Below are positions 9,188 to 17,351 of a DNA stretch of 64,000 bases, piece after piece. The position numbers and the translations under genes were made by a program. Under the pieces are notes generated by a model. The model was not told the origin of the DNA and ran no database searches. It saw only the letters and a list, made by a program, of their open reading frames with translations. Location of the stretch: the NCBI GenBank assembly GCA_002336845.1, contig DDEX01000108.1, positions 11,821 through 75,820 of the forward strand. Direction: 5' to 3'. Each line of letters starts with the position of its first letter. Position 1 is the stretch's first letter. The stretch is from Rhodobacteraceae bacterium UBA1943 (GTDB lineage Bacteria; Pseudomonadota; Alphaproteobacteria; Rhodobacterales; Rhodobacteraceae).

Positions 9188-10787
9188 CGGACAGATCCTT
9201 GGCTGGCAGTTTCATGTCGCGCAGGATTTCGGCCGCCGCATTGCGGCCCGGCGCACCCATCACGCCACCGCCGGGGTGGGTGGATGACCCGCACAAATAC
9301 AAATCCCGAATGGGTGTTCGGTATTGGGCATAGCCCGGCACAGGCCGGTTGAAGAGCAGCTGGTCGAAGGTCAGCTCTCCCTGGAAAATATTGCCCTCTG
9401 TCAGGCCGACCTCAGCCTCCAGTTCGCGCGGGGTGCGCACCTCTACATGCAGGACAAGGTTCTTGAAGCCCGGCGCATAGGCCTCAATCTGGTTAAGGCA
9501 GGCGTCACGAAAGGCGTCGCGGTCGGCATCGGTCCAGTCGCGCCCTTCGATCTTGGGCGGTGCATATTGCACGAAGCATGACATGAAATGTTTGCCCGGC
9601 GGGGTCATCGTCGGGTCGATCATCGTGGGGATCATGCAGTCCTGGAACGGGTCGGCGCTGAAATGGCCAGACTTCCAGTCATCATAGGCGCGCTCCATCT
9701 TTTCGATGGTGCCGGTGAAATGCAGATCGCCCTTGATGTTGGGTGCGCCCTTGGGAAGCGCCGGGAAATTTGGCACCCCGTCCAGCGCGATGTTCAGCTT
9801 GCCGGAGGAGCCGCGCGTCTTGAACCCCTTGACGCGCTTGACGAATTCGGGGGGCAGTTCCGTTTCCTCGACATGCTTCAGGAAGGTGCGTCGCACATCC
9901 ATGTTGGAAACCACGCGACGGGCGATGACCTCATCGCCATTGGCAAGCACGACGCCATGGCTGCGGCCATTCTTCACCAGAACCCGGTCAACGCCCGCGC
10001 CGGTGATCACCTCACCCCCTGCCGCCCGTAGGCTTGCGGTCAGCGCCTTGGTCACGCCGCCCATGCCACCGCGCGAATAGCCCCAGGCGCCGACATTGCC
10101 ATCGACATCGCCCATCGCGTGATGGAGAAGAACATAGGCCGTGCCGGGCGACATCGGCCCCAGCGCCGTGCCGATGATCGACCCCACGGCCTGATAGGCC
10201 TTGACCGCCGGGTTCTCGAAATACTCATCCAGATAATCGGCGATCGACATGGTCCAGAACCGGATCATGTCCATCATCGCCAGTTCCGACAGGCCGAACA
10301 TCTGCTTGCCCAGCCAGGCCAGTTCGGCAAGGTCGCGCGGACGGAAACTTGCCGGATCGGGCGGGGTGCGCATCAGCATCGGCCGGATGAAGCGGCAATG
10401 GCGCAGCACGTCGCGCGCATAACGGTCATAGGCCTCGGCATCGCGCTTGGAATGGCGCGCAATCTCGCGCCGGTTGGCGTCATGGTCGCGAAACATGCCC
10501 AGATAGCCACCGTCTTCCGTCATCAACGCACCACCCTCATAGGGCAGGATCTGCAACCCGTGCTTCGGCAGATCAAGGTCGCGCATGATCTCTGGGCGGA
10601 ACAGGCTGTTGACATAAGAGCAGTTGGAATAGGTGAAGCCGGGGTAAAGTTCGCGGCTGACGGCCGCTCCGCCGATCCAGTCATTCTTTTCCACCACGCA
10701 GACCTTCAGCCCGGCCTTGGCCAGATAGCAGGCCGCGACCAGTCCGTTATGGCCTGCGCCGATGACCAGAATGTCCCAGGCGGTCAC
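9168..10787 (-). CDS. FAD-dependent oxidoreductase, phytoene-dehydrogenase-like (second copy)
   Basis: This 539-residue protein is a diverged paralogue of its downstream neighbour. It has an N-terminal FAD motif (ILVIGAGHNGLVAACYLAK), the following VVEKNDWIGGAA segment, and a C-terminal STHPGGGVMGAPG flavin-contact motif. The start overlaps the stop of the aminotransferase gene as ATGA. Two adjacent enzymes of this type may form a heterodimer or act on successive intermediates. The family label (phytoene dehydrogenase-like, COG1233) says little about the substrate. Confidence 0.8.
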   Translation of the reverse strand: MTAWDILVIGAGHNGLVAACYLAKAGLKVCVVEKNDWIGGAAVSRELYPGFTYSNCSYVNSLFRPEIMRDLDLPKHGLQILPYEGGALMTEDGGYLGMFRDHDANRREIARHSKRDAEAYDRYARDVLRHCRFIRPMLMRTPPDPASFRPRDLAELAWLGKQMFGLSELAMMDMIRFWTMSIADYLDEYFENPAVKAYQAVGSIIGTALGPMSPGTAYVLLHHAMGDVDGNVGAWGYSRGGMGGVTKALTASLRAAGGEVITGAGVDRVLVKNGRSHGVVLANGDEVIARRVVSNMDVRRTFLKHVEETELPPEFVKRVKGFKTRGSSGKLNIALDGVPNFPALPKGAPNIKGDLHFTGTIEKMERAYDDWKSGHFSADPFQDCMIPTMIDPTMTPPGKHFMSCFVQYAPPKIEGRDWTDADRDAFRDACLNQIEAYAPGFKNLVLHVEVRTPRELEAEVGLTEGNIFQGELTFDQLLFNRPVPGYAQYRTPIRDLYLCGSSTHPGGGVMGAPGRNAAAEILRDMKLPAKDLSDAYPVL

Positions 10788-12127
10788 TCTGCCGCCTCCT
10801 GATGTTCCAGCGTCAGGTCCACGGCGGTTTCCACCGCACGCAGGGTGTCGGTCAGGCAGGTGTCGTCCAGCCCATGCGCCTCACACATGAACCACGGCTC
10901 TCGGCTGTCGGGTTCGACGATCACGCCCAGATCATGCAGATAATAGGCCATCTGATCGTAGAAACTGTAGTCCGACGTTTTCCACGCCCGGTAATTGTCG
11001 GGTGGGGTTTCGGCAAAGAACAGGCCGAACATCGACGGGTGGCCGGTATAGGAATGCACGATGCCGCGCGCGTTCAGGATGCCGGAAATTCCCTGCATCA
11101 GCCGCTCGCCATAATTTGCCAGAGTATCCAGTGCCGGGGTTTCATCCAAGATCCGCAGGCATTCCTCGGCCGCCGCAAGTGAGACGGAATGCGCGGTATA
11201 GGTGCCGCCGTGGCTGGCCCCGCCATAGCGGAAGGTCCGCATCACATCCTCGCGCCCCGCGACGACCGCGATGGGGTAGCCATTGGCCACCGCCTTGGCA
11301 AAGGTGGTGATGTCGGGCCGCACGCCCAACAGCCCCTGCACGCCGCCCTTGCCGACGCGGAACCCGGTTTTCACCTCATCGATGATCAGCAGGACGCCGT
11401 ATTGGTCGCACAGCTTGCGGGCCAGCTCGACATAATCCTTACGGGCAGTGATACCGCAGCAATTGCCCTGAATCGGTTCGATCAGCATGGCGGCAAGGGT
11501 GCTGCCATGGCGTTTGAAGGTATCCTCCAGCCGCTGCATGTCGTTCATCGGCACCAGATGGGCCAGTTGCTTCAGGGTCATCGGAATGCCCTTGCCATAG
11601 CTGACCACCTCTGGGTCGGCGTTTGACCCGGCCTGCCAGTCCTCGACATTGGCCATCCACATGGCGGCGTCAAACAGCCCGTGATAGCCGCCTTCAACCA
11701 GCAGATAGCTTTCGCGCCCGGTATAGGCACGGGCCAGCCGCAGCGCGGCCATCACCGCCTCGGTGCCCGAGTTGGAAAAGCGCACCAGTTCCGCCGCAGG
11801 AACCATTTTGGCGATGCGGTCAGCCACGATCAACTCGCGCTCGGTGGACAGGGCGAAGACGCCGCCTACCTCCATCCCACGGCGCGCAGCCTCATCCACC
11901 CGGTCGTCGGCATAGCCCAGAATCGCCGGGCCATAGCCCAGCCGATAATCGACGTAACCATTGCCGTCGATGTCCCAGGTCCGTCCGCCCTTGCCGTGAT
12001 GAACATAGATCGTCCGGTCATCGCCCCAGTATCGGAAGGTCGAGGCGACACCCAGAGGCAGGCGTTTTGCCGCCTTTTGAAACTGCGCGTTCGACTTTTC
12101 CAGGTTGCGATGGGGCAGCGTCGTCAT
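10784..12127 (-). CDS. Class III PLP-dependent aminotransferase (glutamate-1-semialdehyde aminomutase-like)
   Basis: This 447-residue enzyme has the class III fold. The PLP-contacting DEVKTGFRVG segment lies near residue 230 and the probable Schiff-base lysine is in TTFAKAVANGYP about 30 residues on. Similarity is greatest to the HemL-like branch, but the catabolic setting argues for an amino-group transfer or 2,1-amine shift on the imported substrate rather than haem synthesis. I chose the ATG at 12127 because AGGGA precedes it by 6 bases. It is the first gene of the minus-strand operon and faces a TetR regulator across a 129-base gap. Confidence 0.82.
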   Translation of the reverse strand: MTTLPHRNLEKSNAQFQKAAKRLPLGVASTFRYWGDDRTIYVHHGKGGRTWDIDGNGYVDYRLGYGPAILGYADDRVDEAARRGMEVGGVFALSTERELIVADRIAKMVPAAELVRFSNSGTEAVMAALRLARAYTGRESYLLVEGGYHGLFDAAMWMANVEDWQAGSNADPEVVSYGKGIPMTLKQLAHLVPMNDMQRLEDTFKRHGSTLAAMLIEPIQGNCCGITARKDYVELARKLCDQYGVLLIIDEVKTGFRVGKGGVQGLLGVRPDITTFAKAVANGYPIAVVAGREDVMRTFRYGGASHGGTYTAHSVSLAAAEECLRILDETPALDTLANYGERLMQGISGILNARGIVHSYTGHPSMFGLFFAETPPDNYRAWKTSDYSFYDQMAYYLHDLGVIVEPDSREPWFMCEAHGLDDTCLTDTLRAVETAVDLTLEHQEAAE

Positions 12128-12172
12128 GTGGATTCCCTGTGGCGATTGCCGATGGACAAACCGTCGCACCGT

Positions 12173-12190
12173 ATTGACTGGTCTGTCAAT
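12173..12190. promoter_or_regulatory. Palindromic operator in the divergent promoter region
   Basis: The sequence ATTGAC-TGGTCT-GTCAAT is a perfect inverted repeat with a 6-base centre. It lies 45 bases from the aminotransferase start and 66 bases from the TetR start. Its size and symmetry fit a TetR-family dimer site. It resembles the TTGAC...GTCAA sites known for RutR-like regulators. It probably controls both directions. Confidence 0.65.
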
Positions 12191-12256
12191 CAGAATATCC
12201 GCGACTTACGTTTGACCTTGCGATACGCTATGGCAGGTGCAGAAACCGGAGCGCCC

Positions 12257-12916
12257 ATGAACAACGCCGCCCTAGCCGCCGCCGATGCCCCGACGCCGCG
12301 CAAACAGCCGCGCGATGCGCGTCGCGTGCAGCTTATGGAAGCGACGATCGAGGTGATCGCCCGGCAAGGCTATTCCCGCACCACGCTTACCGAAGTGGCG
12401 CGAGAGGCCGGGCTTTCGCATGGCCTTGTGAACTTTCACTTCCAAAGCAAGGAAAACCTGCTGGTCGAGACGCTGCTCTATCTGGCCGAGGAATACCGGC
12501 TGAACTGGACAGGGGCGCTGGATGCGGCGGGCGACGACCCGGCCGCCTGCATCCATGCTGTGTTGACGGCAGATTTCAACGCCGAGATTTATACCCCGTC
12601 GCGCCTGTCGGCCTGGTGTGCCTTCTGGGGCGAGGCGCAAAGCCGCCCGATCTATCAGGAGCGGTGCAGCGGCAATGACGATGCCTATATCCGCACGCTG
12701 GAGGGGCTATGCGCCCGAATGATCGCCGAGCACGGTTATTCCGGCAATGCCGAGCGTATTGCCCGCGTGCTGCGTGTCACGGTCGAAGGTGTCTGGCTGG
12801 ACATGATGACGATCAGCACGCCCTATAACCGGGATGAGGCGCTGGCGACCGTCATGACCAGTTGCACCGCATTCTTCCCCCGTCACTTTACCGAGGCCGG
12901 ACTGATCCTGCGATGA
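12257..12916 (+). CDS. TetR/BetI-like transcriptional regulator of the amine operon
   Basis: This 219-residue regulator has an N-terminal helix-turn-helix (TLTEVAREAGLSHGLVNFHF, about residues 48-67) in the TetR fold. The C-terminal ligand domain has a BetI-like appearance (CAFWGEAQSRPIYQERC). The ATG at 12257 follows GGAG. It is divergent from the ten-gene catabolic operon, with a clean 18-bp palindrome between them, so it most likely represses that operon until the substrate or an aldehyde product binds. The stop overlaps the queG start as ATGA. Confidence 0.85.
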   Translation: MNNAALAAADAPTPRKQPRDARRVQLMEATIEVIARQGYSRTTLTEVAREAGLSHGLVNFHFQSKENLLVETLLYLAEEYRLNWTGALDAAGDDPAACIHAVLTADFNAEIYTPSRLSAWCAFWGEAQSRPIYQERCSGNDDAYIRTLEGLCARMIAEHGYSGNAERIARVLRVTVEGVWLDMMTISTPYNRDEALATVMTSCTAFFPRHFTEAGLILR

Positions 12917-13965
12917 GCGAGGCGCTGAAAGCCCGCCTTGTCGCGCAGGCCGAGGCCGAGGGCTTTGCCCGCATGGGCATTTGCGCGCCTGATGCGGCGC
13001 CCGAAACCGCCGCCCGGCTGCGGGCATTTCTCGCGGCCGGCTACAATGGCCAGATGGGCTGGATGGCCGAGCGAGAAAGCTGGCGCGGAAATGCCGCGGC
13101 CCTTTGGCCCGAAGCGCGCAGCGTGATCATGCTGGCCGAGTCCTATACGCCGGAAACCGACCCGACCCTTGGTTTGGCGCAACCTGACCGCGGCGTGATC
13201 AGTTGCTATGCTCAGGGCCGGGATTATCACGATCTGGTCAAGCGACGGCTGAAACGGCTGGGCCGCTGGCTGCTGGATCAGGCGCCTGAAGGGGCAGAGA
13301 TCAAGGTTTTCGTCGATACCGCGCCGGTGATGGAAAAACCGCTGGCGCAGGCGGCGGGTTTGGGCTGGCAGGGCAAGCATACCAACATTCTGTCGCGCGA
13401 TCTTGGCAACTGGTTCTTTCTTGGCGCCATCTTCACCACGCTGGACCTGCCCAGGGATGCGCCAGAGGTCAGCCATTGCGGCTCTTGCACCGCCTGCCTG
13501 ACCGCCTGCCCGACCAACGCCTTTCCCGCGCCCTATCAGCTGGATGCCCGGCGCTGCATTTCCTATCTGACCATCGAGCATAAAGGCCCGGTCGATGAGG
13601 GCCTGCGCCCCCTTCTGGGCAACCGGATCTATGGCTGTGACGATTGTCTTGCCGCCTGCCCTTGGAACAAGTTTGCCGTGGCCGCGCGTGACATGGGCTA
13701 TCAGCCAAAGGCCGGGCTGCCGGAACTGGCCGATCTGGCCGGCCTTGACGATGCCGCTTTCCGGGCGCGGTTTGCGGGCAGCCCGATCAAGCGCATCGGG
13801 CGCGAGCGCATGATCAGGAATGTGCTTTATGCAATCGGCAACTCGGGCCAGCCAAGCTTGCGCGCGGCGGCCGAGCGATTGCGTTCAGACCCAGACCCGG
13901 CAGTAGCCGATGCCGCCGACTGGGCGATCAGCCGACTTGACGCAATTGGTCACGCAACTCGGTGA
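12913..13965 (+). CDS. queG: Epoxyqueuosine reductase QueG
   Basis: This 350-residue cytoplasmic enzyme performs the last step of queuosine synthesis, reducing epoxyqueuosine in tRNA with cobalamin and two [4Fe-4S] clusters. The two ferredoxin-type cysteine motifs are CGSCTACLTACP (about residue 195) and CDDCLAACPWNKF (about residue 245), as in the family. A short HEAT-like tail follows. The start overlaps the TetR stop by 4 bases, and the 3' end runs 38 bases into the convergent ohrR gene. It is a housekeeping gene and probably unrelated in function to the upstream operon. Confidence 0.92.
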   Translation: MSEALKARLVAQAEAEGFARMGICAPDAAPETAARLRAFLAAGYNGQMGWMAERESWRGNAAALWPEARSVIMLAESYTPETDPTLGLAQPDRGVISCYAQGRDYHDLVKRRLKRLGRWLLDQAPEGAEIKVFVDTAPVMEKPLAQAAGLGWQGKHTNILSRDLGNWFFLGAIFTTLDLPRDAPEVSHCGSCTACLTACPTNAFPAPYQLDARRCISYLTIEHKGPVDEGLRPLLGNRIYGCDDCLAACPWNKFAVAARDMGYQPKAGLPELADLAGLDDAAFRARFAGSPIKRIGRERMIRNVLYAIGNSGQPSLRAAAERLRSDPDPAVADAADWAISRLDAIGHATR

Positions 13966-14368
13966 TCGCGTCACGCAGCGCGGTCAGTTGATCCAGGTTC
14001 AACCCGCAGTGGTCAAAGATGCAGGCGGTGATGGTGCCAGACTTGGACTGAAGTGCGTGGCCCTTTTCCGTCAGCGTGACATGCACCTGCCGTTCGTCTG
14101 CGTCATCGCGGTTGCGTGACACAAGTCCCATCGCCTCCATCCGCTTGAGCAGCGGGGTCAGTGTATTTGATTCCAGTTGCAGCGCCCGGCCAAGGGCGCC
14201 AACGGTTTGACCATCGACCTGCCAAAGCGACACCAGCACCAGATACTGCGGATAGGTCACGCCCAGATCGGCAAGCAGCGGCGCATAAACCCGCTGCATC
14301 GCATGATTTGCGGAATACAGCGCGAAACAGATCATATCGGGCAGGGTGGGGTTGGCAGATTCTGGCAT
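13928..14368 (-). CDS. ohrR: Organic-hydroperoxide-sensing MarR repressor OhrR
   Basis: This 146-residue winged-helix regulator carries the OhrR signature around its reactive cysteine (MICFALYSANHAM, Cys at about residue 14). Oxidation of this cysteine by organic peroxides releases the protein from DNA. The DNA-recognition region is LGRALQLESNTLTPLLKRME. It is divergent from ohr, with two matching palindromes in the 116-base gap, the classic arrangement for this pair. Its 3' end overlaps convergent queG. Confidence 0.92.
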   Translation of the reverse strand: MPESANPTLPDMICFALYSANHAMQRVYAPLLADLGVTYPQYLVLVSLWQVDGQTVGALGRALQLESNTLTPLLKRMEAMGLVSRNRDDADERQVHVTLTEKGHALQSKSGTITACIFDHCGLNLDQLTALRDAITELRDQLRQVG

Positions 14369-14390
14369 TGGTCACCTCTAGGCCAAAATA

Positions 14391-14459
14391 AATCGCACAC
14401 GATTAAATCGCAAGGCCGTTGACTCGAATCGCTAATGGCGCTATTTGATCGCATACGAT
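14391..14459. promoter_or_regulatory. Two OhrR-operator-like palindromes
   Basis: AATCGCACACGATT (14391-14404) and ATCGCATACGAT (14448-14459) share the arrangement ATCG-N4-CGAT and differ only slightly in the centre. They lie 53 bases apart, centre to centre about 56. One is near the ohrR start and one near the ohr start, so each could cover one promoter. Confidence 0.65.
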
Positions 14460-14484
14460 ATAATCTTTCACGATTGGAAAACCG

Positions 14485-14913
14485 ATGTCCGTTGATCCGA
14501 AATACTGTACCGAAGCCACAGCAACCGGCGGCGGCCGTAATGGCCTGTCGAAACTGGCCGATGGCAAGCTGACCGTCACCATGGCATCGCCCAAGGAGTT
14601 GGGCGGTTCCGGCGCCGGTCACAACCCCGAAGAGCTGTTCGCGCTGGGCTATGCGGCCTGTTATCTGGGTGCCATGCGCTTTGCCGCACAGTCGGAAAAG
14701 CTGGGCACTGTTCCGGATGACGCCAGCGTGACGGCCAAGATCGGCATCGGCCCGCGTGCCGAAGGTGGGTTTGGCCTTGCCGTGACGCTGAAGGTCTCAT
14801 TGCCCGGTCTGCCAAAAGATGTGGCGGAAAAGATTGCCGAGCGCGGCCACTTTATCTGCCCCTATTCGCACTTCTCGCGCGGGGGCGTGAAGGTCGAAAC
14901 CGAAGTGGCCTAA
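14485..14913 (+). CDS. ohr: Organic hydroperoxide resistance protein Ohr
   Basis: This 142-residue thiol peroxidase detoxifies organic hydroperoxides. The two catalytic cysteines are visible in AACYLGA (about residue 58) and HFICPYSHFSRG (about residue 124). The length is typical of the family. It is divergently transcribed from ohrR. The last 4 bases overlap the convergent SDR gene end. Confidence 0.95.
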   Translation: MSVDPKYCTEATATGGGRNGLSKLADGKLTVTMASPKELGGSGAGHNPEELFALGYAACYLGAMRFAAQSEKLGTVPDDASVTAKIGIGPRAEGGFGLAVTLKVSLPGLPKDVAEKIAERGHFICPYSHFSRGGVKVETEVA

Positions 14914-15677
14914 AGACAGGCGGACATTCCGCCATCGACAAACAGCACCTGCCCGTTGACATAGGACGCCGCATCCGACGCAAGAAAGATCGCGGCGCCC
15001 TGCAATTCGGGCAGTTGCCCCCAGCGACCCGCCGGGGTGCGGCGGGAAATCCAGTCGGTGAATTCTGGGTCGGCCACCAGCGCCGCATTCATCGGCGTAT
15101 CGAAATAGCCCGGCGCGATGGCATTCACCCGCAGCCCCTTTGGGCCCCAGTCAGTCGCCATGCCCTTGGTCAGATTGGCCACTGCCCCCTTGGTCATCGT
15201 GTAGGGCGCAATGGTGGGCCGTGCCTGCGCGGTCTGGATCGAGGCGATGTTGATGATCCGCCCCGAGCCCCGCCCGATCATGTGGCGGGCGCAGGCCTGG
15301 CCGACATGAAAGACCGATGCGATATTGGTCTGCATCAGTGCCTCGAAATCACCCGCGTCGAAATCTTCCAGGGGTGCGCGGCGCTGGATGCCCGCGTTGT
15401 TGACCAGAATGTCGATAGGCCCGTGGCTGGCCTCATACCCGTCCACCGCTGCGCGTGCGGCCTGATGGTCAGTGACGTCAAAGGGCAGAAGGTCCACCTT
15501 GATCCCTTGGGCTTGCAACAGGGCTTGTGCCTTGACCAGCCGTTCCGCATTCCGCCCGTTCAGCACGATCCGCGCGCCTGCCGATGCCAGCCCCTGCGAC
15601 AGCGACAACCCGATCCCCTGACCGGAGCCGGTAATCAGCGCCGACTTGCCCGTCAGGTCGAAAAGGGGATGGTTCAT
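14910..15677 (-). CDS. SDR oxidoreductase, gluconate 5-dehydrogenase-like
   Basis: This 255-residue short-chain dehydrogenase has the NAD(P) motif TGSGQGIG, the NNAG structural motif and the catalytic serine and YTMTK (Tyr-xxx-Lys) in ASIQTAQARPTIAPYTMTK. The pattern is closest to gluconate 5-dehydrogenase/IdnO enzymes, which interconvert gluconate and 5-ketogluconate. I chose the ATG at 15677 because GGAGG stands just upstream. It is divergent from a second SDR gene 57 bases away. The exact substrate is unproven. Confidence 0.85.
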   Translation of the reverse strand: MNHPLFDLTGKSALITGSGQGIGLSLSQGLASAGARIVLNGRNAERLVKAQALLQAQGIKVDLLPFDVTDHQAARAAVDGYEASHGPIDILVNNAGIQRRAPLEDFDAGDFEALMQTNIASVFHVGQACARHMIGRGSGRIINIASIQTAQARPTIAPYTMTKGAVANLTKGMATDWGPKGLRVNAIAPGYFDTPMNAALVADPEFTDWISRRTPAGRWGQLPELQGAAIFLASDAASYVNGQVLFVDGGMSACL

Positions 15678-15734
15678 TGTCGCCTCCTGCATTGCGGGCA
15701 GATGATAGCGGGGTAAGGTGGTGAAAACAGGGGT

Positions 15735-16508
15735 ATGATCATGGGCGAGCGTTTGAAGGGCAAGGTGGCCATCGTTTCGGGCGGTGCCACGGGCTGCGGG
15801 GCTGCGGCGGTAAGGCTGTTTGCTGCCGAAGGGGCGGCGGTGGGCATCATCGACCGCAATGTCGAAGGCGGGCAGGCCTTGGCCTATGAAATGGTGCAGG
15901 CCGGGCACCGCGCTGTCTTTGCCTCCGCGGATGTCAGCCGCAAGGATCAGGTCGAGGCGGCGGTGGCCAGCGTTGCCGCAGCCCTTGGCCCGGTGAATGT
16001 GCTGTTCAACCATGCGGGCACCATCGTCATCAAACCCTTCCTTGAAACCGAGGAAGCCGACTGGGACATGCTGTTCGATGTGAATGTGAAATCCATGTAC
16101 CTGATGACCCGCGCCGTCCTGCCGATGATGCTCGATCAGGGCAAGGGCGCTATCGTCTGCACCTCGTCCATCTCTGCCGTCTATGCCACCCCGAACGAGG
16201 TGCTGTATGACGCGACCAAGGGTGCCTGCCATATGTTCGCCCGCGCCATCGCGGTTGAGTTCCGCGACAAGGGCATCCGCTGCAACGCTGTCTGCCCCGG
16301 TTTCATCGAAACCCCGCATGGCAAGCGCGAGGTCGAGCAGTTGACGGCCTTGGGCGTTGACGTGTCCGAAGCAGCGTTGAAGGCGGCCCAAGGCCGATTT
16401 GGCCAGCCCGAGGATATTGCGCGGGCGGCGCTGTATCTCGCGTCCGACGATGCCGAGTTCGTCAACGGCACGCAGTTGTTCGTCGATAACTGTTTCTCTG
16501 CCGTGTAA
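15735..16508 (+). CDS. SDR oxidoreductase with atypical cofactor motif
   Basis: This 257-residue short-chain dehydrogenase keeps the Tyr-xxx-Lys catalytic pair (YDATK) with serines in CTSSISA and ends with a normal family tail (FVNGTQLFVDNCFSAV). Two motifs are unusual: the cofactor loop reads SGGATGCGAAA instead of TGxxxGIG, and the structural NNAG is NHAG. The substrate is unknown. It is divergent from the gluconate-dehydrogenase-like SDR, so the two may act on related sugars or hydroxyacids. The start may be the first ATG (15735) or the one at 15741. Confidence 0.8.
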   Translation: MIMGERLKGKVAIVSGGATGCGAAAVRLFAAEGAAVGIIDRNVEGGQALAYEMVQAGHRAVFASADVSRKDQVEAAVASVAAALGPVNVLFNHAGTIVIKPFLETEEADWDMLFDVNVKSMYLMTRAVLPMMLDQGKGAIVCTSSISAVYATPNEVLYDATKGACHMFARAIAVEFRDKGIRCNAVCPGFIETPHGKREVEQLTALGVDVSEAALKAAQGRFGQPEDIARAALYLASDDAEFVNGTQLFVDNCFSAV

Positions 16509-16628
16509 GGTGGCGGCGAATTGCCGGGGCTGCGCGGGTTTGGGCATCTTTCGGGCCATCCACGCAGAACGGATTTGAGAAAAGACCGATTCGGCCCTAC
16601 CTTGGGGCGAGAGAACAGGAGGATCGAG

Positions 16629-16811
16629 ATGAAACATCTGGCTGATCACCGTCAGGCGGCAAGCCCCGCCCGCCTGCAACAGTTCCTTCGCCTTGATCGT
16701 GACCGCAGCGAAAGCGCCTGGCACGGGCAGTGGCAAAAGCCGCAGGAACAGGCCGAAAAAAACCGCCGCGCGGTCGAATTCGCCCGCATCGAGCGTGGTC
16801 GCACGACCTAA
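16629..16811 (+). CDS. Small hypothetical protein (60 residues)
   Basis: A strong ribosome-binding site (AGGAGG with a 6-base spacer) precedes the ATG at 16629. The product is very polar and rich in Arg, Gln and Glu (RLQQFLRLDRDRSESAWHGQ near the middle), with no membrane segment. I do not recognise a family. Its ribosome-binding site and the high-GC codon use resemble the neighbours. It sits just before the first IS5 remnant, so it marks the edge of the core sequence. Confidence 0.5.
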   Translation: MKHLADHRQAASPARLQQFLRLDRDRSESAWHGQWQKPQEQAEKNRRAVEFARIERGRTT

Positions 16812-16920
16812 AAAGTGACAGGCCGGTAGGCCCGTCACTCTCAACGCCTCTGCATAGACCAGGTCGTGTTGACCAAATGGATTCACAGGGCGCGCCGATC
16901 GTGCTTCAAGCTGGTATCTA

Positions 16921-17180
16921 TGATGGAGACCGGCTTGACACGAGACCTGCTGCCAGACGGGGCGTGGGCGCTTCATCTTCGCCGTTCGCGCCCCGAACGG
17001 GTACAGGCCCTGAACCATCGCCTTGTTTTGGATTGAACTTTCTGGATCGCGCGCACCGGGTCGCCGTGGCGCGACCTGCCCTAAAGTTCGGCAAGTGGTC
17101 CAAGGTCTGTCGCCGGTTCCGGCGTGGACCCTGGCCGGGCTTTCGGAGCATATCCTGGACGCCCTGAACGAAACCGGGAT
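16921..17180 (+). mobile_element. IS5-family transposase remnant (left copy)
   Basis: Reading across frames gives METGLTRDLLPDGAWA, then VRAPNGYRPLNHRLVLD, then TFWIARTGSPWRDLP, then KFGKWSKVCRRFRR and HILDALNETG. These match the N-terminal third of IS5-family transposases in order. Stop codons (TGA after VLD, TAA after RDLP) and frameshifts break it, and the catalytic C-terminal part is missing. A sister fragment in the same orientation lies at 24733-24995. The 110 bases before it, and 17181-17262 after it, show no gene. Confidence 0.75.
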
Positions 17181-17262
17181 GGGCGGTTCGGCGCCTGAGG
17201 AAGCAGATACTCCAATCGTAAACTGCCGTTCTCCGGCGCGGCAACAATTCCCGAAACTTGTC

Positions 17263-17290
17263 TTGACTTCACAACTATACAATCTAGAAT
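17263..17290 (+). promoter_or_regulatory. Promoter copy A (upstream of the truncated TetR gene)
   Basis: A -35-like TTGACT (17263-17268) and a -10-like TAGAAT (17285-17290) are separated by 16 bases. The whole stretch is repeated with few changes upstream of the intact TetR gene at 19285-19312. The -10 region lies in an imperfect dyad (TATACAATCTA against TAAACATTCTA), a plausible repressor site. Confidence 0.5.
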
Positions 17291-17351
17291 GTTTATAAAC
17301 GATGGGGCTCTTTCGGGGGCCGTGCCGGTTCACATTGGCGGAGGAGGCCAG

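Noticed and set aside
7661..10787. The two CrtI-like proteins as carotenoid enzymes
   Set aside because: No phytoene synthase or other crt gene is present, and all neighbours are amine-type uptake and catabolism genes.
10784..12127. The aminotransferase as HemL of haem synthesis
   Set aside because: It lies first in a catabolic operon under a TetR operator and differs from HemL in context; a catabolic class III aminotransferase is more likely.
14910..17333. A single 807-residue minus-strand gene covering the SDR and its upstream region
   Set aside because: Only the last 255 residues match the SDR family, a clear GGAGG-ATG start lies at 15677, and the rest is antisense to another SDR gene and an IS remnant.
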